From the NCBI GenBank assembly GCA_947463235.1, contig CANHST010000002.1:1-42711 (forward strand): 42,711 bases of DNA, in the 5' to 3' direction. The DNA comes from Acidimicrobiaceae bacterium. Its GTDB lineage: Bacteria > Actinomycetota > Acidimicrobiia > Acidimicrobiales > Ilumatobacteraceae. The notes under the pieces are model-generated. The model ran no database searches. It saw only the letters and a list, made by a program, of their open reading frames with translations, and was not told where the DNA came from. The position numbers and the translations under genes are program-made. Below, piece after piece: positions 9,844 to 18,254 of the stretch; within the stretch, counting starts at the first letter, position 1; each line of letters opens with the position of its first letter.

Positions 9844-9917
9844 GGGCGCGAAGTGACCCGGAGGCAGGAGGTTGCGCTCCCGTGGGCGCGAAGTGACCCG
9901 GATGCGGGAGGTTGCGC
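9844..9917. repeat. Two-copy direct repeat after guaB
   Basis: Two 34-base copies (9844-9877 and 9884-9917) match at 32 of 34 positions with a 40-base period. Each holds the core GCGCGAAGTGACCCGG followed by GGAGGTTGCGC. They lie in the non-coding gap between the convergent guaB and VWA genes. Two copies are too few for an array. They could be part of a genome-wide interspersed repeat or a local duplication. Confidence 0.75.
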
Positions 9918-9943
9918 GCGCCGGAGGTTTGGCTCACAACGGA

Positions 9944-9999
9944 CCCACGGGTGGGCAATGCGCCATGGGTGGCGCGTTTCGGACCCGTGGGTCCGAAAC
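9944..9999. terminator. Three consecutive hairpins between convergent genes
   Basis: Three inverted repeats follow each other: CCCAC/GTGGG (9944-9955, 2-base loop), GCGCCA/TGGCGC (9960-9975, TGGG loop) and the perfect 11-base stem GTTTCGGACCC/GGGTCCGAAAC (9976-9999, 2-base loop). The last starts 3 bases after the VWA stop on the minus strand. No T-run follows in either direction, so this would be a non-canonical bidirectional terminator or an mRNA 3'-end stabiliser. Confidence 0.5.
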
Positions 10000-10002
10000 G
10001 GG

Positions 10003-11439
10003 TCAGGCGAGCTTCTCGACGAAGCCTTCGAGTTGGCGCAGGTTGCGGCACTCGTAGACGCCGTCGGTGTGGGTTCCGTAGTCGCCCACGATGGAATCGC
10101 CGGTGTTCCAGTAGCTCTTCGGCTCGGGGTTCAGCCAGTACACGTGACGTGCCTTCTGGCGGATCTCCTTGATCACCCAAGCCTGCGATGCGTGATAGTT
10201 GTTGCGAGCATCGCCCAGCAGCAGCACCGTGGTCTTCGGGCCGACGTCCTTGCCGTAGCGCTCCCAGAACACCTCGAACGCATGGCCGTAGTCGCTATGG
10301 CCGTCCACCCACACCACGTCGGCTTCGGTGTTCACGCGATGGATGGCGTTGGCGATGTCTTCCTCGCCGCGGAAGTAGTCGGTGACCTCGTCGATGCCGT
10401 CGATGAACACGAACGACCGCACCTTGGAGAACTGTCCCTGGATGGCGTACACGAGCATCAAGGTGAAGCGAGCGAACGCGGCCACTGAACCAGAGATGTC
10501 GGCGATCACCATCAGTTCCGGCTTGGCCGGGCGCGGGTACTTGAACTTCGGCTCGGCAGGCACGCCGCCGTAGCTGAGGCTGTGCCGCACGGTGTTGCGG
10601 AAGTCGAGCGGGCCCTTGCGACCGTGACGACGCTTGCGTGCCAGACGCGCCGCGAGCTTGCGGGTGAGCGGCTGCAGTGCCTTCTTCAGGTTCTGCATCT
10701 CGTCGCGCGACGCATGCATGAACTCCACGTCTTCGGGCAGCGGCTTGCGCAGCGTCTTGGCCATGGCCTCTGCGCCTCGGTCGGCGACGAGGCGTCGACG
10801 GATCTCGGCCTCGATCTCCTTCTTGAACTGCTCGATGCGATCGTTGTACTCGTCGTGCTCGAGGCGTTCCTCGAGCGGGGTGAGCTCGCCGCCCACTTCC
10901 TCGCGGCTCTTCTCCATGAGCTTGTCGAGCATGCCATCGAGATCAAGGTTCCGGAGCGTGCGGTACAGGTAGTAGGTGCCGCCCACCGGCCGGCCCGGCT
11001 CCATGCCCGCGAACCGCTGCACGGCCTGGCGAGCCAGCGCGCGCATCATCGCCTGATCGCCGTTCATCAACGCCGACATCAGCATCTGGGCGAGCTCTTC
11101 GGGCGTGAGCTGATCCATCGACCCGCCCTGCGCTCCACGGTTGTCGCCCTGGCGCATCTGCTCTTGCATCTCGCGCCACATCTCGTCGAGATCCGTGTCG
11201 CCGTCGGCAATGTTGTACTCGGGGCCGCGCATCGAGAAGTAGACCTCGAATACGGTCTCGAACGCCCGCCAGTGCGCGTTGTTCTTCACCATCGTTGCGC
11301 CGAGTGCGTACTTGAACGCGTCGCGGTCTTCGATGGGGATGTGTTGCACCGCCTCCATGGCGTCGAGGTTCTCGGTGAGCGACACCGGGAGCCCCGCGTT
11401 GCGGAGTTCGGTCACGAAACCGGCAAGCAGGTCGAGCAT
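10003..11439 (-). CDS. VWA-domain protein, CoxE-like, MoxR partner
   Basis: This 478-residue protein has a C-terminal von Willebrand A domain with a MIDAS motif DISGS (residues 314-318), preceded by a long charged helical region. The N-terminal LLAGFVTELRNAGLPVSLTENLDAMEAV is typical of the CoxE-like VWA family. Such proteins pair with MoxR AAA+ ATPases, and together they act as metal-dependent chaperones inserting cofactors or remodelling target complexes. The MoxR gene is immediately upstream, 13 bases away. No carbon monoxide dehydrogenase or other obvious client is in the window, so the substrate is unknown. Confidence 0.85.
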   Translation of the reverse strand: MLDLLAGFVTELRNAGLPVSLTENLDAMEAVQHIPIEDRDAFKYALGATMVKNNAHWRAFETVFEVYFSMRGPEYNIADGDTDLDEMWREMQEQMRQGDNRGAQGGSMDQLTPEELAQMLMSALMNGDQAMMRALARQAVQRFAGMEPGRPVGGTYYLYRTLRNLDLDGMLDKLMEKSREEVGGELTPLEERLEHDEYNDRIEQFKKEIEAEIRRRLVADRGAEAMAKTLRKPLPEDVEFMHASRDEMQNLKKALQPLTRKLAARLARKRRHGRKGPLDFRNTVRHSLSYGGVPAEPKFKYPRPAKPELMVIADISGSVAAFARFTLMLVYAIQGQFSKVRSFVFIDGIDEVTDYFRGEEDIANAIHRVNTEADVVWVDGHSDYGHAFEVFWERYGKDVGPKTTVLLLGDARNNYHASQAWVIKEIRQKARHVYWLNPEPKSYWNTGDSIVGDYGTHTDGVYECRNLRQLEGFVEKLA

Positions 11440-11452
11440 GAGCGGTGGCCGA

Positions 11453-12319
11453 CTACTTGTCGACGCTCAGTTCCTTGGCGGCCTTGGCGATGTCGGTCTG
11501 GTACTTCAGCAGGATGTGAAGGGTTTCCTTGGCCTGCTGCGCATCGATGCTCTCGATGCCGAGCAGCACGAGGGTGCGGGCCCAGTCGATGGTCTCGCTG
11601 ACGCTCGGCGCCTTCTTCAGATCGAGCTGGCGGATGCTGCGCACGATGCGAGCGATCTGGTCGGCGAGGTTGTCGCTCACCTCGGGCACGCGAGCGAGCA
11701 CGATTTCCTTCTCGCGGTCCATGCTCGGGTAGTCGACGTGGAGATACAGGCAGCGGCGCTTCAGCGCCTCGCTGAGCTCGCGGGTGTTGTTGGAGGTGAG
11801 GAACACCATCGGGATCTGCTTGGCCGTGATCGTGCCGAGCTCGGGGATGGACACCTGATACTCCGACAGGATCTCGAGCAGCAACGCCTCGGTCTCCACT
11901 TCCACGCGGTCGACTTCGTCGATCAGCAGCACCACGGGGTCGGGGGCGCTGATGGCCTCGAGCAGCGGGCGGGTGAGGAGGAACTCATCGCTGAAGATGT
12001 CGTCGTGCACATCGCTCCAGCTGTCGCTGTTCTTGTCGGCCTGGATGCGCAGCAGCTGCTTCTTGTAGTTCCACTCGTACAGCGCTTTGCTCTCGTCGAG
12101 GCCCTCGTAGCACTGCAGACGAATAAGGCGGCTGCCGGTGATCTCGGCGATGCTCTTGGCGAGCTGGGTCTTGCCGGTACCAGCCGGACCCTCCACCAGA
12201 ACAGGCTTACCGAGGCGATCGGCGAGGTAGGCGACGCCGGCGATACCGTCGTCGGCGAGGTAGTTGACGTCCTTCAGGCCCTGGCGGACCTGTGCGACGC
12301 TCTCGAAGCGATGAGCCAT
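11453..12319 (-). CDS. MoxR-family AAA+ ATPase
   Basis: The 288-residue AAA+ protein has Walker A GPAGTGKT (residues 44-51), Walker B VVLLIDEVDRVE (about 129-140), and TSNNTRELSEALKRRC covering sensor 1 and the arginine finger region. The family is MoxR, chaperone-like ATPases acting with a VWA partner, here the next gene downstream. The ATG lies only 6 bases after a TAGGGT box, which suggests a leaderless transcript. Function beyond the family level cannot be read from the sequence. Confidence 0.88.
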   Translation of the reverse strand: MAHRFESVAQVRQGLKDVNYLADDGIAGVAYLADRLGKPVLVEGPAGTGKTQLAKSIAEITGSRLIRLQCYEGLDESKALYEWNYKKQLLRIQADKNSDSWSDVHDDIFSDEFLLTRPLLEAISAPDPVVLLIDEVDRVEVETEALLLEILSEYQVSIPELGTITAKQIPMVFLTSNNTRELSEALKRRCLYLHVDYPSMDREKEIVLARVPEVSDNLADQIARIVRSIRQLDLKKAPSVSETIDWARTLVLLGIESIDAQQAKETLHILLKYQTDIAKAAKELSVDK

Positions 12320-12325
12320 ACGGGC

Positions 12326-12356
12326 ACCCTACTGGCCGTCTTGACCGGGAGGTCAA
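12326..12356 (-). promoter_or_regulatory. Putative moxR promoter with overlapping palindrome
   Basis: On the minus strand a TTGACC -35-like box (12356-12351) precedes TAGGGT (12331-12326) with a 19-base spacer, and the ATG begins 6 bases later. The -35 box is half of a perfect palindrome TTGACC-GGGA-GGTCAA (12341-12356), so a regulator could bind over the -35. The 19-base spacer is longer than ideal. Confidence 0.4.
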
Positions 12357-12410
12357 TTGGACGCCACCGGCACCGGCTCGTGGTCACCCCAACACGCTCC
12401 GTAGTACCTG

Positions 12411-12439
12411 TTTTCAAGGCCTTGCCGCTGATCTAGGGT
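12411..12439 (+). promoter_or_regulatory. Putative promoter of the subtilase gene
   Basis: TTTTCA (12411-12416), a 17-base spacer and TAGGGT (12434-12439) form a plausible actinobacterial promoter. They are followed by a roughly 40-base leader carrying GGAGGA at 12474-12479, ahead of the ATG at 12488. Confidence 0.35.
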
Positions 12440-12487
12440 GCCGCCATCCGCTCTACGGGGGGCGGTTTCAGACGGAGGATTCCACGC

Positions 12488-15400
12488 ATGAAACGCGCCA
12501 TTGCCACCGGCGTCGCGTTGCTCACTGCTGTCGGCTTCGCGGCTTCCACCGCGGCGCAGGCACCGGCTTCGGGGCACGCTCGATTCACCCAACGGCCCAT
12601 CCCCAAGGAGTTCGACCTTTCGAACCTGCCCAGCCAGGCAGATCCGAACAAGGTGGTCTCTGCAGTCGTGATGCTGAGCGCCGATTCGGTGAGCGGGAAG
12701 AAGGTGCAGGCCGACCAGGCAGGCGCGGCCTTCGACCGCAAGGCCGCCGAGCGCCAAGTGCGCGCGTCGCAGGCCTCGGTGCTCCCGGCATTGCGCGCCG
12801 CTGGCGCCAAGGTGGGCACCTCCACCTACACCGTGCTCAACGCCGTCACCGTCCGGGCCACAGTGAAGGACCTTCGGGCCATCGCGTCGATCGCTGGTGT
12901 GTCGGGCGTGCATGTGTCGCGTCCCATCACTCGCGACAACGCCCACTCGAACGCCTACACCGGCGTACCCCAGGTGTGGCAGGCCCTCGGCCTCACCGGC
13001 AAGGGCATGACCGTCGGCATCATCGATGACGGCATCGACTACTACCACGCCGATTTCGGCGGCACCGACGGCGCAGCCAAGTACGCCGCCGACGACCCCA
13101 CCATCATCGAGCCCGGCACCTTCCCCACCGCCAAGGTGGTGGGCGGTTACGACTTCGTGGGCGACGCCTACGACGCCGACCCGGGTCCAGGCGAGACCGA
13201 CGTGCCCGCACCCGACGCCGACCCACTGGCCTGCGGCGAGCACGGCACCCACGTGTCGGGCACCGCTGCCGGCGCCGGCGTGCTGGCCGACGGCACCGCC
13301 TTCACCGGCCCCTACAACGCCACCACGCTCACCGACCATTCGTTCTCGGTGGCGCCCGGTAGCGCACCCGAAGCATCGATCCGCATGTACAAGGTGTTCG
13401 GCTGCGATGGCAGCGTGAACGACGACATCATCCTCGCCGCCATCGACAAGGCCGTCGCCGACGGTGTGAGCGTCCTCAGCATGTCGCTCGGCAGCACCTG
13501 GGGCACCGGCACGGGTGTGGAAGAACTCGCCCTCGACAACGCCACCAAGCTCGGCGTGCTCAGCGTGGTGGCCGCCGGTAACTCTGGCCCCAGCGCCTAC
13601 CTGGTCGGTTCGCCGTCCACCGCCAGCAGCGTGCTCTCCGTCGCCGCTGCCGATACGTCGGAAGCGACGCTGCCCGAGGTGGCCATCACCGGCGATCTCG
13701 CTCTGTCGGGTCAGAACTCGAACCTGTTCGACTTCGCCGGCGGCTCGGTGTCGGGCACCACGGTGGATGTTGGCCTCGGCTGCGATGCCGCCGACTACGA
13801 CGGCCTCGCCGGCATGATCGCGGTCACCCATCGTGGCGTCTGCGACCGAGTGGCCCGAGCCATCCTCGGCTCGGCCGCCGGTGTCGCCGCCGTGATCTTC
13901 GTGAACAACGCCGACGGATTCCCGCCGGTCGAAGGTGCCATCCCCGGCGCGACGGTGCCGTTCGTGGGCGTGCCCAAGTCGGTGAACATCGCCAACGGCA
14001 CCAACCTCACGTTGGCCGCCGGTGCCGGCATTCCCAACCCGGCGTACACCAACTTCGCCAGCTTCACCTCCAACGGCCTCCGCCTCGACAACGCTCCCAA
14101 GCCCGACATCACGGCACCCGGCGTGAGCATCCTGTCGGCGTTCGCGGGCAGCGGCGATCAGGGTGTGCCGCTCTCGGGCACCTCCATGGCCACCCCGCAC
14201 ATGTCGGGTATCGCTCTGCTCGTGCGCCAGGCTCACCCCACCTGGGGCCCGATCGCCGTGAAGGGTGCCCTAATGAGCACCGCCGACCCGTCTCGGGTGG
14301 GCGACTGGAACGTCGTTCGTGGCGGCGTCGGCATGGTGACCGCACCTGCGGCCGTCGATGCCGTCACCTACCTCTCCACGGCGAACGGCGCCAACCATCT
14401 TGCCTTCGGCTTCAAGGACATCACCGAGAACTACGAAGCGAGCCGCACCATCACGCTGACGAACACCTCGAGCAAGGCCATCACCTACGACCTTGCCACG
14501 GAACTCGACAGCCTTGGCCTCACCAGGTTCAGCGCCACGGTGAACCCGAGCAGCACGAAGGTGAACGCTCGCAGCAGCAAGGTGATCACCGTCACGCTCA
14601 AGATCCGCGACCCGCAGAACCTTCCTGAGGCATCGATCAACACGGCGGGCACCCAGCTGAGCATCAATGGTCTGCTCGTGGCCACGCCTCGCGGCACCAC
14701 CGCCGGCGTGCACACTCTGCGGGCACCGTTGGTGCTCGTGCCCTACGGCGCCAGCGACATCCGCGCTCGCGCCAAGGCCACGGCTGGCACCACCAGCAGC
14801 ATTGCGCTGGCCAACCGCGGGGTGCACACCGGCACCGTGGATACCTACCAGTGGATCGCCACCGACGATGCCGGCGACACCACGTCGCCGTTGGTGCCCG
14901 ACGTCCGCGACGTCGGTGTGCAGCAGTTCGACATAGGCGGCGACGACCTGCTGGTGTTCGCCATCAGCTCGAACAACCGGGTCACGAGTGCAGCGACCGC
15001 CGAGTACGACGTGTTCATCGACACCAACAACGACGGCGATCCCGACTTCTGGATCCTGGCGGCCGACTTCGGACTGCTCGCTTTCGGAGACCCCACGGGC
15101 GACATCGCGGCGTTCACCATCGATCTGGCGACGTTCGACATCGTTGATGTCGAGAGCGTCTTCGCACCGAACAACGGGAGCGTCGTGGCAGTGCCTGTCC
15201 TCGCCTCGGCGCTCGGTGCCACCGGCCCGATGGGAGTCTCGGTGAGCACGAACACGGTGATGGAACTCGCAATGAGCGACGACGTGGCAACGGGCTACTA
15301 CGACCCCACCCGCCCCGCCGTCAGCAACGGCGACTTCTTCGCGCTCGACCCGCTGGCTTCGGCGAATCTGCCCACCTCGGTGGATGCCGAGGCTGCCGCC

Positions 15401-15496
15401 CAGCAGGGTGCCCTCGGTTGGCTGGTCGTGTCGGTGGATGATGCCGCCGGCTCGCGGGAAGCCGACCGGGTGCCGCTGCACCCCGTGCGCGACTGA
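12488..15496 (+). CDS. Secreted S8 subtilisin-like serine protease with PA insert
   Basis: The 1002-residue exported protease has a signal peptide (residues 1 to about 24: a Lys-Arg start, a hydrophobic core, then an AQA-like cleavage region). An I9-type propeptide covers about residues 55-145. The S8 catalytic domain has Asp180 (IIDDGID), His252 (HGTHVSG) and Ser566 (GTSMATPHMSG). A PA-like domain is inserted between His and Ser, around CDAADYDGLAGMIAVTHRGVCD. The C-terminal 350 residues are beta-rich and include DTNNDGDPD, a calcium-loop-like stretch. No sorting signal or C-terminal membrane anchor is visible, so it is probably released. GGAGGA lies 8 bases before the ATG. Its substrate is unknown; it is transcribed alone and followed by a strong hairpin. 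Confidence 0.92.
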   Translation: MKRAIATGVALLTAVGFAASTAAQAPASGHARFTQRPIPKEFDLSNLPSQADPNKVVSAVVMLSADSVSGKKVQADQAGAAFDRKAAERQVRASQASVLPALRAAGAKVGTSTYTVLNAVTVRATVKDLRAIASIAGVSGVHVSRPITRDNAHSNAYTGVPQVWQALGLTGKGMTVGIIDDGIDYYHADFGGTDGAAKYAADDPTIIEPGTFPTAKVVGGYDFVGDAYDADPGPGETDVPAPDADPLACGEHGTHVSGTAAGAGVLADGTAFTGPYNATTLTDHSFSVAPGSAPEASIRMYKVFGCDGSVNDDIILAAIDKAVADGVSVLSMSLGSTWGTGTGVEELALDNATKLGVLSVVAAGNSGPSAYLVGSPSTASSVLSVAAADTSEATLPEVAITGDLALSGQNSNLFDFAGGSVSGTTVDVGLGCDAADYDGLAGMIAVTHRGVCDRVARAILGSAAGVAAVIFVNNADGFPPVEGAIPGATVPFVGVPKSVNIANGTNLTLAAGAGIPNPAYTNFASFTSNGLRLDNAPKPDITAPGVSILSAFAGSGDQGVPLSGTSMATPHMSGIALLVRQAHPTWGPIAVKGALMSTADPSRVGDWNVVRGGVGMVTAPAAVDAVTYLSTANGANHLAFGFKDITENYEASRTITLTNTSSKAITYDLATELDSLGLTRFSATVNPSSTKVNARSSKVITVTLKIRDPQNLPEASINTAGTQLSINGLLVATPRGTTAGVHTLRAPLVLVPYGASDIRARAKATAGTTSSIALANRGVHTGTVDTYQWIATDDAGDTTSPLVPDVRDVGVQQFDIGGDDLLVFAISSNNRVTSAATAEYDVFIDTNNDGDPDFWILAADFGLLAFGDPTGDIAAFTIDLATFDIVDVESVFAPNNGSVVAVPVLASALGATGPMGVSVSTNTVMELAMSDDVATGYYDPTRPAVSNGDFFALDPLASANLPTSVDAEAAAQQGALGWLVVSVDDAAGSREADRVPLHPVRD

Positions 15497-15510
15497 CGCA
15501 GCAATGAGTC

Positions 15511-15554
15511 GATGGTGCCGTCCGGCCTGGGCAACCTCGCCGGACGGCACCATC
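15511..15554 (+). terminator. 16-base perfect hairpin after the protease
   Basis: GATGGTGCCGTCCGGC (15511-15526) and its exact reverse complement (15539-15554) flank a 12-base loop, 14 bases after the protease stop. No T-run follows. It most likely ends the protease transcript. Its right arm abuts the putative murJ -10 box. Confidence 0.6.
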
Positions 15555-15558
15555 CGAC

Positions 15559-15564
15559 TACCCT
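15559..15564 (+). promoter_or_regulatory. Putative murJ -10 box
   Basis: TACCCT lies 7 bases before the GTG used as the murJ start. This is the spacing expected if transcription begins at the start codon. No convincing -35 is visible because that region is inside the hairpin at 15511-15554. Confidence 0.3.
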
Positions 15565-15571
15565 TTCGCAC

Positions 15572-17155
15572 GTGAGCAGCCTGCTGAAGTCGAACGTGGC
15601 GGTTGCCACCGGCACGGCGCTCTCCAGAGTCACCGGCCTCGCTCGCGTGGCAGTGCTGGGTGCGGTGCTCGGCACCCCTAGCGCCGTTGCCGATGCCTAC
15701 GACCTGGCGAATGGCACGCCGAACATGATCTACGAGCTGCTCATCGGCGGCGTGCTCAGTAGTTCGCTCGTTCCCCTCTTCACTCGTCTGCACGACGATG
15801 ACGACGAGGAGGGCACCAGCGCGGTGATCACCGTGGCAGCGATCGCAATGGTGGTGATCACGCTCGCCGCCGTGGTCTTGGCGCCGCTGATCTTCCACCT
15901 GTACTCGATGCTCACCTCGGCAAATGTGGATGCCGATCGGTATCGACAGGTGGGTACGGCGTTGGCCCGCCTCTTCCTGGTGCAGATCTTCTTCTACGGC
16001 CTCAACGCGCTCGCGTCGGCGTTGCTCAATGCGCGCCGACGCTTCTTCGCCGCAGCGTGGGTACCCGTGCTCTCGAACATCGTCATCATCGCCTCACTGC
16101 TACTGGTGCCCACCGTGACCGACGGCAAGGTGCCCACCCTCGACGACGTACTGAACAACGCGCAACTGAAGTGGTTGCTCGGTGGTGGCGCCACACTCGG
16201 CATCGCCGTGATGGCGCTCGCGTTGCTGCCGGCATTGGCGGCAGCCAAGGTGCGCGTGCAGTTCCGACCCGACTTCCATCATCCTGCCGTGCGCACGCTA
16301 CGCAACCTGTCGGGCTGGGCGCTGGGCTACGTGGTGGCCAACCAGGTCGCGGTGGTGGTGATTCGCAACCTCTTGCGCGGCGGCGACGGCGCCCAGTTCG
16401 CGTACTCACGCGCCTACCTGTGGTTCGTTCTGCCCCACGGCTTGCTCGCGGTGAGTATCGCCACCACGTTCCTGCCCGAGATGAGCAGTGCCATCAACCG
16501 AGGCGATCGCACTCGCCTGATCGATCGCACCTCGCTCGGCATCCGGCTCATCGCATTGGTCACGCTGCCCGCCGGGTTCGGGCTGTTCGTGTTGCGCCGC
16601 TCGATCATCGGCGCCGCCTTTCAGCACGGCAACGTCACCGCGCAAGATGCCCTGAACACCTCACGAGCCCTGGGCGGGTTTGCGTTGGGCCTCGTGGGCT
16701 TCTCGATCTACCTGTTCGTGCTGCGTGTCTTCTATGCACATCGCGACGCCCGCACGCCTTTCGTCATCAACCTCTTCGAGAACGCCATCAACATCGTGGT
16801 GGCACTGTTCCTCGTGGCGCGCTATGGGCTACTCGGCCTTGGCATCTCCTTCGCAGTCGCCTACCTGCTGAGCGCAGTGTGGGCGATGCAGGTGGCGAGT
16901 TACAAGGTGCCCGGGTTCGAACTGCGCGGCATCCTGCTCGCACTCAGTCGAATGTTGCTGGCCTCGGTGGTGATGGCCGAAGCGGTATGGATCGTGGCCC
17001 GATCCGTGGGCGGCAACGTCGGCGCCGCTGCGGTCGTTCGGGTCGTTGCCGGCACGACCGTGGGCGCGGTCGTCTACCTGGGCATGTTGTTGGCGCTGCG
17101 GGCACCCGAACTCGACCAATTACGGGCGCGGTTCAGCCGTCGCTCGGCCGCCTAG
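15572..17155 (+). CDS. murJ: Lipid II flippase MurJ
   Basis: This 527-residue polytopic protein of the MVF/MATE-like fold moves lipid II across the membrane for peptidoglycan synthesis. The N-terminal ATGTALSRVTGLARVAVLGAVLG and LANGTPNMIYELLIGGVLSSSLVPLFTR match the conserved first helices of MurJ, including the Arg-containing cavity segment. Many further hydrophobic helices follow to the C-terminus. I chose GTG at 15572, which starts VSSLLKSN. An ATG at 15512 in the same frame would run through the terminator hairpin and is unlikely. The stop codon is shared with proB in a CTAG (17152-17155). Confidence 0.92.
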   Translation: MSSLLKSNVAVATGTALSRVTGLARVAVLGAVLGTPSAVADAYDLANGTPNMIYELLIGGVLSSSLVPLFTRLHDDDDEEGTSAVITVAAIAMVVITLAAVVLAPLIFHLYSMLTSANVDADRYRQVGTALARLFLVQIFFYGLNALASALLNARRRFFAAAWVPVLSNIVIIASLLLVPTVTDGKVPTLDDVLNNAQLKWLLGGGATLGIAVMALALLPALAAAKVRVQFRPDFHHPAVRTLRNLSGWALGYVVANQVAVVVIRNLLRGGDGAQFAYSRAYLWFVLPHGLLAVSIATTFLPEMSSAINRGDRTRLIDRTSLGIRLIALVTLPAGFGLFVLRRSIIGAAFQHGNVTAQDALNTSRALGGFALGLVGFSIYLFVLRVFYAHRDARTPFVINLFENAINIVVALFLVARYGLLGLGISFAVAYLLSAVWAMQVASYKVPGFELRGILLALSRMLLASVVMAEAVWIVARSVGGNVGAAAVVRVVAGTTVGAVVYLGMLLALRAPELDQLRARFSRRSAA

Positions 17156-18252
17156 CCCGGCGAGGGCGAGGCCAGCACCATCAGGTCGTCGCGGTGGATG
17201 GCTTCGTGCGCCACCGTGGCCGGCAGGTCGGTGGTGCGCCGACCCTTCACTTCGCGCATCGTGTCGGCATCGACGAGCACCATGCCACGAGCGATGACCA
17301 TGCCCTGCACATCGCGCACCTCCACAACATCGCCCACATCGAATTGCCCGATCACGTCGGTGACACCCGCCGGCAGCAACGACGTACCCCGCTCGAGCAA
17401 CGCCCGCCGAGCACCGTCGTCGACCACCAACGCGCCCTCCACGTTCGTGGCAAAGCCGATCCAGAGCTTGCGAGCCGGAAGGTTGCGGTCGCTGGGAAGG
17501 AACGTGGTGCCCACGCTGGCCCCGTTCACGGCATCGACGAGCACATCGGGCCTGGCCGAACTGGCGATGACCGCACGCACACCAGCCCACGACGCCATCC
17601 GCGCCGCCGAGAGCTTGGAGGCCATGCCGCCGCTACCTCTGGTGCTGCCACTGGCGGTGGCGGCCACCGACAGCAACGGGTCGTCGGCATCCACCGTGTC
17701 GATCAAGGTGGCAGTGGCATCGGTGCGCGGGTCGGAGGTGTACAGGCCCGGCATGTCGGTGAGCAGCACCAGCAGATCGGCAGCCACGTTGTGCGCCACC
17801 AGTGTGGCGATTCGGTCGTTGTCGCCGAAGCGAAGTTCGTCGGCTGCGATGGCATCGTTCTCGTTCACGATGGGCACACAGCCCAGTTCCATCAGGCGCA
17901 GCAGCGTCTGGCGGGCATGAAGGTATTGTCGCCGGTCGACAAAGTCGTGCGGCACCAGCAACACCTGCGCAGCCACCAGACCGTGCCGATCGAGCGAACG
18001 GTTGTAAGTCTCCATCAACCGACTCTGCCCGGCTGCGGAGATGGCCTGCAGTGTGGGCATGTCGGTGGGCCGCGAGCCAAGGCCAAGAGCCGACACGCCC
18101 GCCGACACCGCTCCGGAGCTGACCAAGATCACCTCGTGGCCATCGGCGCGCAGCGCAGCCAACTGGTCGCACATCGCATCGATCACCGCAGTGGAGATCA
18201 CACCCAAGTGGTCGGTGATCGACGACGTGCCGATCTTCGCGACGACCCGCAT
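17152..18252 (-). CDS. proB: Glutamate 5-kinase ProB
   Basis: ProB phosphorylates glutamate in the first step of proline synthesis. The 366-residue protein has an amino-acid kinase domain (VVAKIGTSS at the start, ILVSSGAVSAG, PIVNENDAIAADELRFGDND, GSGGMASK) and a C-terminal PUA domain (about 280-350). It starts 2 bases after the obgE stop, so the two are probably cotranscribed. proA, the usual next gene, is absent; murJ meets it tail to tail. Proline feedback through the kinase domain is expected from the family. Confidence 0.93.
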   Translation of the reverse strand: MRVVAKIGTSSITDHLGVISTAVIDAMCDQLAALRADGHEVILVSSGAVSAGVSALGLGSRPTDMPTLQAISAAGQSRLMETYNRSLDRHGLVAAQVLLVPHDFVDRRQYLHARQTLLRLMELGCVPIVNENDAIAADELRFGDNDRIATLVAHNVAADLLVLLTDMPGLYTSDPRTDATATLIDTVDADDPLLSVAATASGSTRGSGGMASKLSAARMASWAGVRAVIASSARPDVLVDAVNGASVGTTFLPSDRNLPARKLWIGFATNVEGALVVDDGARRALLERGTSLLPAGVTDVIGQFDVGDVVEVRDVQGMVIARGMVLVDADTMREVKGRRTTDLPATVAHEAIHRDDLMVLASPSPG

Positions 18253-18254
18253 GA

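Noticed and set aside
9844-9917. Possible CRISPR-like array
   Set aside because: Only two copies with a 6-base spacer, and no cas gene nearby.
12353-14236. 627-residue antisense ORF over the subtilase
   Set aside because: No motif, Gly/His/Arg-rich composition, and the plus strand has a full catalytic triad.
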